Program-made: the position numbers and the translations under genes
The notes under the pieces: generated by a model
Seen by the model: only the letters and a program-made list of their open reading frames with translations
The model's database searches: none
Told to the model about the DNA's origin: nothing
Source: Megaustenia siamemsis
Lineage: Eukaryota; Mollusca; Gastropoda; Stylommatophora; Ariophantidae
Assembly: GCA_032433765.1 (NCBI GenBank)
Contig: JAVIAB010000092.1
Coordinates: 99,153,403 to 99,217,402, forward strand
Direction: 5' to 3'
DNA: 64,000 nucleotides
In this document: one piece after another, positions 34,389-45,792 of the stretch
Layout: each line of letters opens with the position of its first letter
How positions within the stretch are numbered: the first letter of the stretch is position 1

Positions 34389-34654
34389 TCTGTGGACGAT
34401 GAAGTTGTTGATAATGAAGCGGCTTGTCTGTGGACGATGAAGTTGTTGATAATGAAGCGGCTTGTCTGTGGACGATGAAGTTGTTGATAATGAAGCGGCT
34501 TGTCTGTGGACGATGAAGTTGTTGATAATGAAGCGGCTTGTCTGTGGACGATGAAGTTGTTGATAATGAAGCGGCTTGTCTGTGGGCGATGAAGTTGTTG
34601 ATAATGAAGCAGCTTGTCTGTGGACGATGAAGTTGTTGATAACGAAGCGGCTTA
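34389..34654 (+). repeat. 38-bp tandem array, seven units, in the pseudogene
   Basis: Units start at 34389, 34427, 34465, 34503, 34541, 34579 and 34617 (TCTGTGGACGATGAAGTTGT, then TGATAATGAAGCGGCTTG). One unit encodes SVDDEVVDNEAA. Six extra units add 228 bp, which restores the frame overall, but units two and three are read in other frames and hit a stop. Confidence 0.95.
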
Positions 34655-35190
34655 CAACAAAGATCTTTCAGTTCTTCATCAGAAAGGAAAAGTTGCAAAC
34701 CTGAAAAACTCTGATTTGTCCAAACTCAGCGTGGATGATCTTCGGTTAATTATCCACTCGTACACAGACAGACGTCTGCCGCAGGAAGATACGTATGGGG
34801 AAAATTGGAGATGGCGGCTGGGAGATAGGTGACGATCCTGATGTGTGCCCAAGACAACCATGTATCATTTATTCTTTCAGTATCAACTACGACTTCTCGT
34901 TCGACGATGATGCTGCACATGTGTATGGCTGTCACATGTACTCCTTTGACCCCAGCATGAACGAGTTCGCGGACAAAGTTGAAAGGTCAAAGCTGGTTCA
35001 CTTCTACAAAATTGGACTTTCGGATACAGCAGGAAGTAAAAACGGTTGGAAGCTAAACACTCTGGGTGGTACACGAGCAATGTTGGGACACCAGAACAAG
35101 ACAATCGACGTACTTAAAATGGATATTGAAAGTGCAGAATGGTCGTCAATCTTAGAGATGTGCAAATCTGGCCAACTGAATGACGTTAAG

Positions 35191-37216
35191 AAATATAGAA
35201 GATCATTGGAAACAGGTAAAAAATATATGGAAAGAGACATGCGAAGAAACACTGGGGAAAAGAGAACACCAGAATAAGCATGGATGACAGCAGAGACCCT
35301 GGATAAAATTAAAGAAAGAAAGAACAAGAAAGCAGACATAAATAAAAGCAAACAAGAAGTAATAAAGCAAGACACAGGAAGCTTACACAGAGGTGAACAA
35401 AGAAGTGAGAAGATGCATTAAAAGGGATAAGAGGAAATATATAGATGAACTAGCTAAAGAGGCAGAAGAAGCAGCAAATAAAGGGAATATGAAAGAACTG
35501 TACAACAGCACAAAGAAATTAGGTGGAAAATACAACAGATCAACGCCTTTATCAAAGACAAGAAAGGAAATCTGCTTAGTAATATAAGGGAACAAATGGA
35601 GAGATGGAAAGAACACTTTGAAGAACTTTTGAACAGACCCGGCTCAAATAATCCTCCAGATATACTACCAGCAGAAGAAGAGTTACACGTTAACTGCGGA
35701 AAACCAAGTAAAGAAGAAATAATGAAAGCCATCAAATTATTAAAGATGGTAAAGCCACAGGACCAGATGAAATTCCTTCGGAAGCCATCAAAGCAGATAT
35801 TAACACCTCTACAAGATGTTACAGGATCTATTGGATAAAATTTGGGAGAGGAAGAAATACCTAAAGACTGGAGAGAAGGTTATATGATCAAACTACCAAA
35901 GAAAGGAAGTTTACAGGAGTGCACAAATTATAGGGGAATTATGCTACTATCAGTGCCAGGAAAAATATTAGGCAGAATCATTCTGGAGAGACTAAAAGAG
36001 GCTATAGAGAAACACTTGAGAGATGAACAAGCAGTTTTAGGAAGAACAGATCATGTGCTGATCAAATAACTACCCTACGTATAATAGTTGAACAAAGTTT
36101 AGAACTAAAATCCCCACTATATATTGGATTCATAGATTACGAAAAGGCATTTGATAGTTTAGACAGAAGAATGCTTTGGAAGTTGCTGAGTCATTACGGA
36201 ATCCCCATAAAGTTTATTAACCTGATAAAAACAATGTATGAAGGAACAAATGTAGTGTGGTGCATGAAGGACAGCTTACAGAAGCATTTGAAATAAGAAC
36301 AGGAGTAAGGCAAGGATGCCTCCTGTCTCCATTTCTCTTTCTACTGGCCATAGATTGGATTATGAAAATAACTCAAAACAACAGAAATGGGATCCAGTGG
36401 TCACTGACCAAACAACTTGATGATTTAGACTTTGCTGATGACATAGCTCTCCTATCACACAGCCATCAACAGATGCAGGATAAAATGAGTATATTAGATG
36501 AGAGATCACAACAGCTAGGACTAAAGATTAATAGAGATAAGACCAATATTATGAGAATTAATGCAGTTGGCAATAACCATATAAAACTAGGAGAAATACC
36601 TCTACTAGACGTACAATCTTATATATATCTGGGCAGTAATATAGATAAAGAGGGAGGAACAGAAAATGATACCAAAATAAGGATATCAAAAGCAAGAGGA
36701 GCTTTCATTGCACTGGGAAACATATGGAATCCAAAGAAATTAGGCTAAATACAAAAATAAAAATTTTCAACTCAAATGTTAAGTCGGTCCTATTATATGG
36801 CTGTGAAACATGGAGAATGACAAAATTGACAATCACGAAGTACAGACTTTCATTAATGGATGCTTGCGCAGAATAAAGGGATGGAAATGGCAGGACAAAG
36901 TCACTAACGTGGAATTATGGAAATGTACCGGTCAAATACCAGTGGATAAAGAGATACAGCGAAGACGATGGCGATGGATAGGACACACACTACGGAAACC
37001 AACTGAGAGTATTACACAACAGGCCCTTTTTTGGAATCCCCAGGGAAAAGACAAAGAGGAAGACCAAGGAATTCTTGGAGAAGACAGATAGAAGCAGAGA
37101 TGAAGATGATGGGAAGACATGGAATGATCTTAAAAGAATGGCAAAAAACAGAACGACTTGGAAAGTGTTTGTTGAAGACCTATGCTCCACCAGGAGCTAA
37201 AGGTAAAGAAGAAGAA
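35191..37216 (+). mobile_element. LINE family D, 5'-truncated (2026 bp), inserted in the METTL24-like gene
   Basis: RT motifs on the plus strand are IGFIDYEKAFDSLDRRML near 36130, VRQGCLLSPFLFLLAID near 36310 and LDDLDFADDIALLS near 36420 (active site). The thumb YGCETWRM is near 36800 and WIGHTLRKPTESITQQALFW near 36980. It ends in a (GAA)n tail. The TSD is GAATGACGTTAAG at 35178-35190 and 37217-37229; the first two bases could belong to the tail. Several frameshifts break the ORF, so the element itself is dead. Confidence 0.9.
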
Positions 37217-37659
37217 GAATGACGTTAAGCAGCTGATGGTTGAGTATCACGTGACTGATGTTTCGCTACAGTATCCATTACAAAACTTCAAGCATTGTAA
37301 TCCCATTGAGAAAGCTGGATTTAAACGATATTACGTACATAAAAATCATGAGTGTGGTAACAGGATCGAAGGGTTCCAATCATAAGAAGTAAATGTCACG
37401 AAGTCCATTATATACTCAGAAAACAACTTCATTAACGATTATGTTTATTTGCTTGTATTAACATGGCTCATCGTACATCCCTAGACCGGCTGTATGCTAA
37501 TCTTATGGTCTGTTGTTTGATGTGTGACAGGGATAATCTGATGACTAACTGTGTGTCTACAAGTTCGGAATTGGAGTCAACAATGAAGGCCTAACAAAAT
37601 CAGCGCTATAAATTTTTTGAAAATACGACGATCATCATTTTCAAGATGACGTGAACTTC

Positions 37660-38050
37660 CGGTATATGGTGGATAGGTGGCGGGAACAATTGAAGGCTAT
37701 GCATGAAAAGTGTTCCTTTTGCAGTTTCCTCATATTCCAAGTCCAGGTTTTGCAGGAGCTACTGAGTTAAGTGCTCTGTGCATACCGTGAGCTGTGTGTC
37801 TCATTCGTTTTGATCATGTTTCGATATTCCAATTGTTTATGATGAATTATGATATCGTATGACAGGGAACAGTTGGCTGTGTTCACTTTCTGCGCGATTT
37901 CGCCTTATTTCTTTGGCGTGTGCTGAGACTGCTACGATGGGGATACAGTTACCTTCTTTGTTTGGGAGATGAGATTTGATGATTACGCTGGCACGAGTGG
38001 TTGAGCAATTATGGATTTTAATTCGTTTACAGTGATACCGGGCCTTCCAT
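37660..38050 (-). repeat. Unclassified dispersed repeat, copy 2
   Basis: Inverted relative to copies at 26075-26460 and 59900-60300. It ends in TATACCGGAAGTTCACGTCA on the minus strand and begins at ATGGAAGGCCCGGTATCACT. It has the best-preserved frame of the three (IKIHNCSTTRASVIIKSHLP). Confidence 0.6.
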
Positions 38051-38482
38051 AAACAAACAAACAAATAACAGATTCAGTGCTTCAATAAATTGTATTAGGT
38101 GTGTTGGAAAACTCATATCTTTCATGATGTTCAACAGTTTCTGATGTTGTACGCAGTCAAAGGCCTTGCTGTAAACTATGAAGCATGTATGGAGTTCTAT
38201 GTTGTACTCCCTACACTTCTCAAGATTGTCTCATGTTAAAGATGTGGCCCTGGATGCCTTTACTATGTCCAAACCTGCTTGAACTAAATGAAGTTCTTGT
38301 TCTAACTTTCTTGCAATCCTATTCTTGATGACCCGCAGGAGTATTTTGATGGCATGTCTTGTTAGAGTAATAGTTCTGTAGTTGGAACACATCTTCAGAT
38401 TTCCTTTCTTTAGAATGGAGATGTACACTGATCTTTTCCAGGCATGTTGCCAGTCTGCATTTTTCCAGATCTTCACACAGAT

Positions 38483-38736
38483 AGGAGCCATGATAGCTCA
38501 GTGGTTAGTGAACTGGACTACAGAGAACAAGGGTAGGGTTCGATCCCAACCGACAGCTTCCGGGTTCACCCAGCCATAAATAGGTACCGGATTTTTTTTC
38601 TGGGAAAGTAAAGCAGCACGGGCGTAATACCGACACATTACCCCAAAATCACGTGCTGAAGGTCTGTAAAATATAGGGTCACTAACACCATATTTCCCTA
38701 TACGCCACTTGGCGTGACGGGGGTACTTTACTTATA
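38483..38736 (+). mobile_element. tRNA-derived SINE, family 1, nested in a LINE
   Basis: A 254-bp element with box A TAGCTCAGTGGTTAGTG and box B GGTTCGATCCC. It has a perfect 12-bp TSD, CTTCACACAGAT, at 38471-38482 and 38737-38748. It is the cleanest example of this family in the window. Confidence 0.92.
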
Positions 38737-38892
38737 CTTCACACAGATTGCATGGTAAATACAAACGCTGGCCTCCCCTCCAGCTTGGATGAATTCAGCT
38801 GGAATATCATCACTTCCTGGTGACTTCACTCTCTTCAGATTTTTATTGCAGAACAAACTTCTTCTAGCATAGGGTCTGGTTCTTTATCTTTA

Positions 38893-39026
38893 CTTTCCAT
38901 AAATATACTTGATTCTTTGCAATATCTTTGCAAATATATCCATCTTTGCAATATATCTTTGCCATAAATATACTTGATTCTTTGCAATATCTTTGCAAAT
39001 ATATCCATCTTTGCAATATATCTTTT
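38893..39026 (-). repeat. 66-bp tandem duplication in LINE
   Basis: TAAATATACTTGATTCTTTG and the following TGCAATATCTTTGCAAATAT recur after about 66 bases. It lies inside the endonuclease-RT linker of the LINE and adds an in-frame repeat (YCKDGYICKDIAKNQVYLWQ). Confidence 0.8.
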
Positions 39027-40204
39027 GTTCAGTTAGTGTGTTATCATCGTGGACATTAATTACTTGGGCTAATGGTAAAACATTGCCTGCTATTGTTCTA
39101 ATTTCTCTGAACATTCCTCTGTCTCTTCCTTGCTGATAGAGCTCTTCAATTCTGCCACAGGCATTCATAATATAATTCTTTATGTCTCTTCTGATCTCTG
39201 TTCTAACTGCTTTTGTGTATGTTTTGTATTCATTGCTGTTTCACTTTGTTCCAATTTGCTTCAGTTTTCTTTTTTCTTTTATGAGGGTCAATATTTTTTT
39301 CTGAGATGTAGTTTTGTTTCTTGTTCCCTCTTCTAGGGATGATGTTTTGTGCTGACAAGATGAGAATATCTCTTGCTTGTGTAGTTCATCTGGTGACATG
39401 TTTTCTTGTACTGCCATCAAGAAATCAAATTTGTTCTTAACTTTTATGCTATATTCTGATGATATAGCATTTGTATTAATGCTTATTGATCTTTCCCTTC
39501 TCACCACTTTTTCAAGCTTTATTTTGAACTCTGCAATTAGTAGTTCATGATTTGAGTCGTAGTCTGCACCAGGTAGTGTTCTGGATGATGTCATTTTAGA
39601 TCTCCATCTTTGCTGGACCTGAATGAAGTCTCTTTGGTTTCTTGTGTTTCCATCTGGAGAGGCCCAAGTGTATAATCTTCTTGGATGTTGTTTAAATAAA
39701 ATGTTCGCAATAGCAAGGTTATTCTCATGGCAAAATTAGACAAGTTTTTCTCCATTTGTGTTTTTATGTGGCTTTTATGTCCTATGCTGAATGTCCAGCA
39801 AACTTAGTTTTATTCTGTTTTTTCCATGCCAACATTTGCATTAAATTCTCCCATGTTGATTAAAATATTTCTTTTATCTACTCTTTCTATGGCATCCTGC
39901 ATTGAGTTGTAAAATCAATTTGTTCATCATTTTCTGCTGTTGTGGGTGCAAATATTAGTAGGACTGTGATGTTTCGCTTTCTCCTTCTTAGTCTAATTGT
40001 TAGTATTCTATTGCTGATTGCATTGTAACCAAGGAGAGTTGCATACATTTTTTTTGTCAAGATAAACCCTACACCTCCCTGTCCGCTCTTTTCTTTTCCT
40101 TAATATATAAATATTTTGCCTGATTGAATCTCAAAATGACCATGTCCAGCCCATCTGTGCTCAGAGATACCCAAGATGTCTACATTGTATTTGTCAATTT
40201 CATT

Positions 40205-40330
40205 CTATCTATCTATCTATTGTCCTTTCAAGCCAAAGACGGCACATAGGGCAGAACCACAATCTCAAAAACAGAAACCTTGCATGCCAAAATGGCACAT
40301 ATTGCAGAGTGCTTCTAAAATCTATGGCCC
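40205..40330 (-). mobile_element. 126-bp 3'-tail fragment nested in a LINE
   Basis: A short insert with CTATC repeats at its left end and the TTGCATGCCAAAATGGCACA block. The TSD is ATTTCATT at 40197-40204 and 40331-40338. Same family as 8800-9180, 45845-45955 and 62866-63135. Confidence 0.85.
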
Positions 40331-40439
40331 ATTTCATTACTGATCATTAAATGTTTTCCCTGATAAAGGCTCCTTACATTCCAAGTTTCCAGTCTTAGTT
40401 TATGTTTATATTTACACTGCCTAGAAAAAGTGCTTTCCA

Positions 40440-40790
40440 CAATAATACAATTGAGCTTTGGGGATAAGATGGGACATACTAAGAAGTTATGAGGCAAGTC
40501 AATATCTAACAAATGGGAGATGCTAAGAACATAGGGAGTAATCCAATATCTAACCAACGGGAGATACTAGAAAGATATGGATTAAGCCAATATCTAACCA
40601 ATGAAAAATAATAAGAACATAGGGAGTAAGTCAATATTTAACCATTCTATGAAAAATTCTTTACATCAATGGCAGTAGCACAGTTAGGACAGCAGCAGGC
40701 TACATAGATCACATTTAAATTAGAACATGAGTAAGACAGGGATACTCACTATCACTCCTGTTATTTATTACTACAAGAACTATATATGTG
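40440..40790 (+). mobile_element. LINE RT fragment with internal tandem repeats
   Basis: The plus strand encodes WDILRSYEASQYLTN and later TWVRQGYSLS-like sequence (RT motif before the active site). Between them GTAA(G/T)(C/T)CAATATCTAACCAA-type units of 45-70 bp recur about four times (40495-40645), which no intact RT would have. Confidence 0.65.
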
Positions 40791-40791
40791 A

Positions 40792-40885
40792 CTGTCTAGG
40801 CATGTTGTAAGTGGCGACTAAGGAGGTTGATCGATGGCCCTATGTGTCATCTTCGACTCAAAAGGACAATAGATAGATAGATAGA
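40792..40885 (+). mobile_element. 3'-tail fragment with (GATA)n end
   Basis: Starts CTGTCTAGGCATGTTGTAAG and ends GACAATAGATAGATAGATAG. It matches part of 8975-9180 with an internal deletion. Confidence 0.7.
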
Positions 40886-41149
40886 AGTGATAAAACAGAA
40901 AGATTAAAGTACAACACAATGAGTATTCAAAAAATGCTAAAAGAACACACGACCCTAGGGTTGACTATAGCAATGATGGATTGACTGAATATTACAAGCA
41001 TAATAGCAAGTGAAGAACAATAGAAGAGCAAATGACAGCAAACTGTCTCTGTTCAACAATGAAGGGCAAATGAGGGTGGAAAGAAGAAGAAAGAAGACTC
41101 ATAGATTACATAATTATGAGTAAAGTAAATCTTTCAATTTGATTGGCTA

Positions 41150-41490
41150 GTTATCTATCACTCTGTCGTTCTTTCAAGCCAAAAATAGCATATTAGGCAG
41201 AAATTCTAAACTTCCCATGTTCACTGCTCTTTGTTATTAAGAATCAGACTTCACATGGGACCCATGCTGTATCCTGATACACATCTCTATTCTCAACCTC
41301 TTCAGGGAGTTGATGCTCACTGGTATTGCCTTTCACCTCAGTGCTTCTTTTAATGTTTCTTTATGTCTGCCTTTTCCCTTTTGTCTATTAATTATCTAAG
41401 AGTCAAGATTTGTTTTCAATAACAATGAATGTTTCACAATGGCAGTTTGTTAGCCCATGAATGAACCATTCATAGCAAGCATGATGAAAC
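41150..41490 (-). mobile_element. Dispersed 3'-tail element, family T
   Basis: Shares the CTTTCAAGCCAAAAATAGCA start and body with 29634-29900. It retains about 340 bp. No TSD found. Confidence 0.55.
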
Positions 41491-42530
41491 AATCATCCAT
41501 CTTGGACAAAACCAGAAACAATTAGCTAAGTAAAGCTTATTTAATCATTTGCTAATCAAAGCTATATAACTGATAACTTAGTAAAGCTATATAACTAATA
41601 ATTAAGTAAACTATATAACTTATAACTAAGTGAAGCTTATAAATTATTAGCTAAATATTATTTACAGAATAACAACATGCAGTAATAACAATAGTGAATG
41701 CAATAACCATTTGTCACATTTCGAGGCAAATGAAGATGGCCTGAACAGCAAAATTTCTTTTATGGCAACTTCTGGCATCAAATCCACTGCCAGGAATTTC
41801 CATATGTATGATCAGCATTGTTCATCAAGTGTTGCTTGTTTTGCCGATATTGAGAGTGAATTTTATTTCCTACTTCAACATTTCTCTATGTAGCTGGTGA
41901 CTAAAACTTGCTGGTACTATACAAAGTTTCCACAAGGTAAAGAAAATATTCAAGCTTCTTAGAGATAAGTCTTTGAAGCATTTCTTTTGCTTACCAGCAC
42001 AATTGTTTGTTCATAATGAGGTCATCATAGAACAACCACTTCAGGAAGCAATCATCTCACATTGGCCCTTTGTAGCATGTTCTTGGGTATTGGTTTACAT
42101 GATGATTTTAGTATCTGGTACTTTATTCTGACACTTCATTCTATATTGTCTGCTGAAACAACTAATTAAGAAGTGCTTGCATTTTTCTGGTATGATTTCT
42201 ATATGAAACTGTTGACTTTCAGTTTTGCAGTAAGGTTGATTCCCTCCTAGCACCTCACAATCTTTCAGAGACAGCATGGACCTTACAGAGGATTCTGCTG
42301 TTAACCTCAGAGATAGATCATGTTGACTGTTGTGGAGAGGTTCCTGCCAAGATAGGTAGAGCTGTTATAGGAGACTCTTATTTTTTATTTCTAGAACCTG
42401 GTACTGTTGTGTACAGGGGGCCGGCTGAAACATGAACTATTTTTTTATGTTAATAGAAAAATAAAATATTTTGCATGTAAAAGAAAGCCTAGGTTTCAAA
42501 GTGGCAGAAATTTCCACAGTAAAAACTCAC
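41491..42530. other. Intron 4 sequence, no convincing gene
   Basis: A plus-strand frame at 41711-41893 (SHFEANEDGLNSKISFMATS...) and a minus-strand frame at 42095-42277 have no recognised domain. The minus-strand one has a possible acceptor near 42245, but joining it to exon 4 in phase gives a stop, so I do not call it an exon. Confidence 0.4.
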
Positions 42531-42660
42531 AAAAGGCAGTTTTCTTATCTGTCCACTTCACAAGACTCTCCCTAACTGAAACTGAGTTGTGTCCAAACAG
42601 ATCAGGATATGAAACAAATGATTCCATACCATCAACACTTTCAACTTCAGGATCATTTCC
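42531..42660 (-). CDS. Host gene exon 4 (130 nt with the best donor)
   Basis: The acceptor is TTTCTTTGCTCAG| and the strongest donor is CCTTTT|GTGAGT, giving phase 0 in and phase 1 out. It encodes GNDPEVESVDGMESFVSYPD and continues to KWTDKKTAF. The phase-1 exit does not fit the phase-0 entry of exon 5. Either an unseen exon lies between, or the weaker in-frame donor TCA|GTTAGGG (phase 0) is used, shortening the exon. Confidence 0.6.
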
Positions 42661-42764
42661 CTGAGCAAAGAAATAACAAATGAAAAGAATTACACTTTAG
42701 TGTTGTGAAGCTTAAGACAAATTCTGTTCAAAGAGCAGGTTATTTTTACTCTATGCATAATCAT

Positions 42765-43126
42765 GTTCACACAAAGGAGGGAATGAGGGACTGGTTTCAA
42801 ATTGAAACAGGAGTAAAACAGGAGTGTATACTATCACTTTTTCTATTTGGAATTACTATTGATTACATAACGAATAAATGTTGCAATGGCAATAATGACA
42901 TTAAATGGTATGACAAGAATTACTTGGATTATCTAGATTTTGCAGATGATATAGTGCTACTAAATGACAATGTCAACAAGATGCAAAATATCACGGATAC
43001 CTTATCATCCATCGCAAAAAATAACATAGTACTTGAAATCAACAGGGATAAAAGATAAATAATGAAAATTAGCAATACTCCAGAGGGCAAGATATATCTC
43101 AATCGCCAGGCATTGGAAATAGTACA
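42765..43126 (+). mobile_element. LINE B-like RT fragment (left of the array)
   Basis: Encodes RDWFQIETGVKQECILSLFL and LDYLDFADDIVLLNDNVNKM (active site FADD), ending within QALEIVH. It resumes at 45809 after the 2.67-kb array. The frame has a stop at 43056-43058. Confidence 0.8.
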
Positions 43127-45792
43127 TTTGTACTTTCCTATTAATGCAAGTATCTCCCAGTAGGGCTGAATACTTGTGTTGTAGACAAACATTTATTGGA
43201 CGAAACAGCACGAATAGTAGTTCCCAGTGATTATATACTGGGTACAAATAATAATACATAAATATTATTATATGGGAACTTCCGAGGCGATAATAGGGAA
43301 TAATAGAACAAAGAAGTATGTGTAGCACTCGGAAAAATTGACAGACAAACAACAATAGAAAAAAACGAAGAACAATATATGGTCCGAAGTGGGATCGAAC
43401 CCGTACTCAGTGGCACCGCGCCTTGCCACGAGAAGCCGAACGCTTGGCACACTACCACGCGGCAACTAAAAAATGGGCTATTGCAGTAGTGTCTTACACG
43501 ATGATGTTCTCAATGACTATAGCATAGGGTAACGATCACAGACCGGAAATAAATTGTATATTTGTACTTTCCTATTAATGCAAGTATCTCCCAGTAGGGC
43601 TGAATACTTGTGTTGTAGACAAACATTTATTGGACGAAACAGCACGAATAGTAGTTCCCAGTGATTATATACTGGGTACAAATAATAATACATAAATATT
43701 ATTATATGGGGAACTTCCGAGGCGATAATAGGGAATAATAGAACAAAGAAGTATGTGTTAGCACTCGGAAAAATTGACAGACAAACAACAATAGAAAAAA
43801 AACGAAGAACAATATATGGTCCGAAGTGGGATCGAACCCGTACTCAGTGGCACCGCGCCTTGCCACGAGAAGCCGAACGCGCGGTGCCACTGAGTACGGG
43901 TTCGATCCCACTTCGGACCATATATTGTTCTTCGTTTTTTCTATTGTTGTTTGTCTGTCAATTTTCCGAGTGCTAACACATACTTCTTTGTTCTATTATT
44001 CCCTATTATCGCCTCGGAAGTTCCCAATATAATAATTATGTATTATTATTTGTACCCAGTATATAATCACTGGGAACTACTATTCGTGCTGTTTCGTCCA
44101 ATAAATGTTTGTCTACAACACAAGTATTCAGCCCTACTGGGAGATACTTGCATTAATAGGAAAGTACAAATATACAATTTATTCCGGTCTGTGATCGTTA
44201 CCCTATGCTATAGTCATTGAGAACGTCATCGTGTAAGACACTACTGCAATAGCCAATTTTTAGTTGGCTGCGTGGTAGTGTGCCAAGCGTTCGGCTTCTC
44301 GTGCAAGGCGCGGTGCCACTGAGTACGGGTTCGATCCCACTTCGGACCATATATTGTTCTTCGTTTTTTTCTATTGTTGTTTGTCTGTCAATTTTTCGAG
44401 TGCTAACACATACTTCTTTGTTCTATTATTCCCTATTATCGCCTCGGAAGTTCCCCATATAATAATATTTATGTATTATTATTTGTACCCAGTATATAAT
44501 CACTGGGAACTACTATTCGTGCTGTTTCGTCCAATAAATGTTTGTCTACAACACAAGTATCAGCCCTACTGGGAGATACTTGCATTAATAGGAAAGTACA
44601 AATATACAATTTATTTCCGGTCTGTGATCGTTACCCTATGCTATAGTCATTGAGAACGTCATCGTGTAAGACACTACTGCAATAGCCAATTTTTTAGTTG
44701 GCTGCGTGGTAGTGTGCCAAGCGTTCGGCTTCTCGTGGCAAGGCGCGGTGCCACTGAGTACGGGTTCGATCCCACTTCAGACCATATATTGTTCTTCGTT
44801 TTTTTCTATTGTTGTTTGTCTGTCAATTTTTCCGAGTGCTAACACATACTTCTTTGTTCTATTATTCCCTATTATCGCCTCGGAAGTTCCCATATAATAA
44901 TATTTATGTATTATTATTGTACCCAGTATATAATCACTGGGAACTACTATTCGTGCTGTTTCGTCCAATAATGTTTGTCTACAACACAAGTATTCAGCCC
45001 TACTGGGAGATACTTGCATTAATAGGAAAGTACAAATATACAATTTATTTCCGGTCTGTGATCGTTACCCTATGCTATAGTCATTGAGAACGTCATCGTG
45101 TAAGACACTACTGCAATAGCCAATTTTTTAGTTGGCTGCGTGGTAGTGTGCAAGCGTTCGGCTTCTCGTGGCTAGGCGCGGTGCCACTGAGTACGGGTTC
45201 GATCCCACTTCGGACCATATATTGTTCTTCGTTTTTTTCTATTGTTGTTTGTCTGTCAATTTTTCCGAGTGCTAACACATACTTCTTTGTTCTATTATTC
45301 CCTATTATCGCCTCGGAAGTTCCCCATATAATAATATTTATGTATTATTATTTGTACCCAGTATATAATCACTGGGAACTACTATTCGTGCTGTTTCGTC
45401 CAATAAATGTTTGTCTACAACACAAGTATTCAGCCCTACTGGGAGATACTTGCATTAATAGGAAAGTACAAATATACAATTTATTTCCGGTCTGTGATCG
45501 TTACCTATGCTATAGTCATTGAGAACGTCATCGTGTAAGACACTACTGCAATAGCCAATTTTTTAGTGGCTGCGTGGTAGTGTGCCAAGCGTTCGGCTTC
45601 TCGTGGCAAGGCGCGGTGCCACTGAGTACGGGTTCGATCCCACTTCGGACCATATATTGTTCTTCGTTTTTTTCTATTGTTGTTTGTCTGTCAATTTTTC
45701 CGAGTGCTAACACATACTTCTTTGTTCTATTATTCCCTATTATCGCCTCGGAAGTTCCCCATATAATAATATTTATGTATTATTATTGTACC
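43127..45792. repeat. Inverted and tandem array of 435-bp tRNA-like units, inserted as a block
   Basis: Seven box B motifs (GGGTTCGATCCC) mark the units: minus strand at 43391 and 43828, then plus strand at 43898, 44327, 44762, 45195 and 45630. Spacing within a strand is 429-437 bp. The two orientations meet head to head near 43880, inside the tRNA-like region. Each unit has a tRNA-like part (GTGGTAGTGTGCCAAGCG as box A region, box B, then CTTCGGACCA) and a body of about 360 bp that includes CCCAGTATATAATCACTGGG, a hairpin. The block is flanked by a perfect 16-bp TSD, CATTGGAAATAGTACA, at 43111-43126 and 45793-45808, inside a LINE. Both ends lie in the middle of a unit. Frames of 60-124 codons through the units are artefacts. 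Confidence 0.92.

Larger units (their letters stand above)
34231..37435 (+). pseudogene. METTL24-like methyltransferase pseudogene (intronless)
   Basis: The reading starts at ATG 34231 (MLSQGQSRFAVVVCLVLIV), a type II membrane anchor. It passes a linker (SVDDEVVDNEAA, KLSVDDLRLIIHSYTD) and a methyltransferase domain of the Methyltransf_22/METTL24 type: GKIGDGGWE near 34810, DFSFDDDAAHVYGCHMYSFD near 34900, and VLKMDIESAEW near 35120. It ends IRSKCHEVHYILRKQLH and a TAA at 37433-37435. Lesions in order are a 17-bp duplication (34272-34305), a 38-bp unit in seven copies (34389-34654), one extra G in GGGG (34797-34800), a LINE (35191-37216) with 13-bp TSD, and one base lost near 37377. Subtracting these from 3205 bp gives 921 bp, exactly 307 codons. 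No introns interrupt it, so it may be a retrocopy or a single-exon family member. Confidence 0.85.
38085..40480 (-). mobile_element. LINE 5' part: endonuclease and RT start, twice interrupted
   Basis: From 40480 down the minus strand encodes LRLETWNVRSLYQGK (endonuclease start), then decayed endonuclease blocks near 39850-39600. The RT entry KKGNLKMCSNYRTITLTRHA is near 38400, and a fragment with IDYSKAFDCVQH near 38180. The RT active site and 3' end are absent. A SINE (38483-38736) and a 3'-tail fragment (40205-40330) have inserted. A 66-bp duplication at 38893-39026 lies inside. Confidence 0.75.

Noticed and set aside
42095..42277. Extra host-gene exon between exons 4 and 5
   Set aside because: An acceptor exists near 42245, but joining exon 4 in phase 1 makes a TGA at the junction; other acceptors give early stops.
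43391..45641. Seven possible tRNA genes
   Set aside because: Box A and box B-like motifs are present, but a proper cloverleaf with matching acceptor stem was not found, and the units are repeats. Treated as tRNA-derived sequence.
43127..45792. Hammerhead ribozyme-bearing retrozyme or Penelope LTR array
   Set aside because: Tandem and inverted organisation suggested it, but I found no CTGATGA...GAAA core in either strand of the unit. A covariance-model search would settle it.
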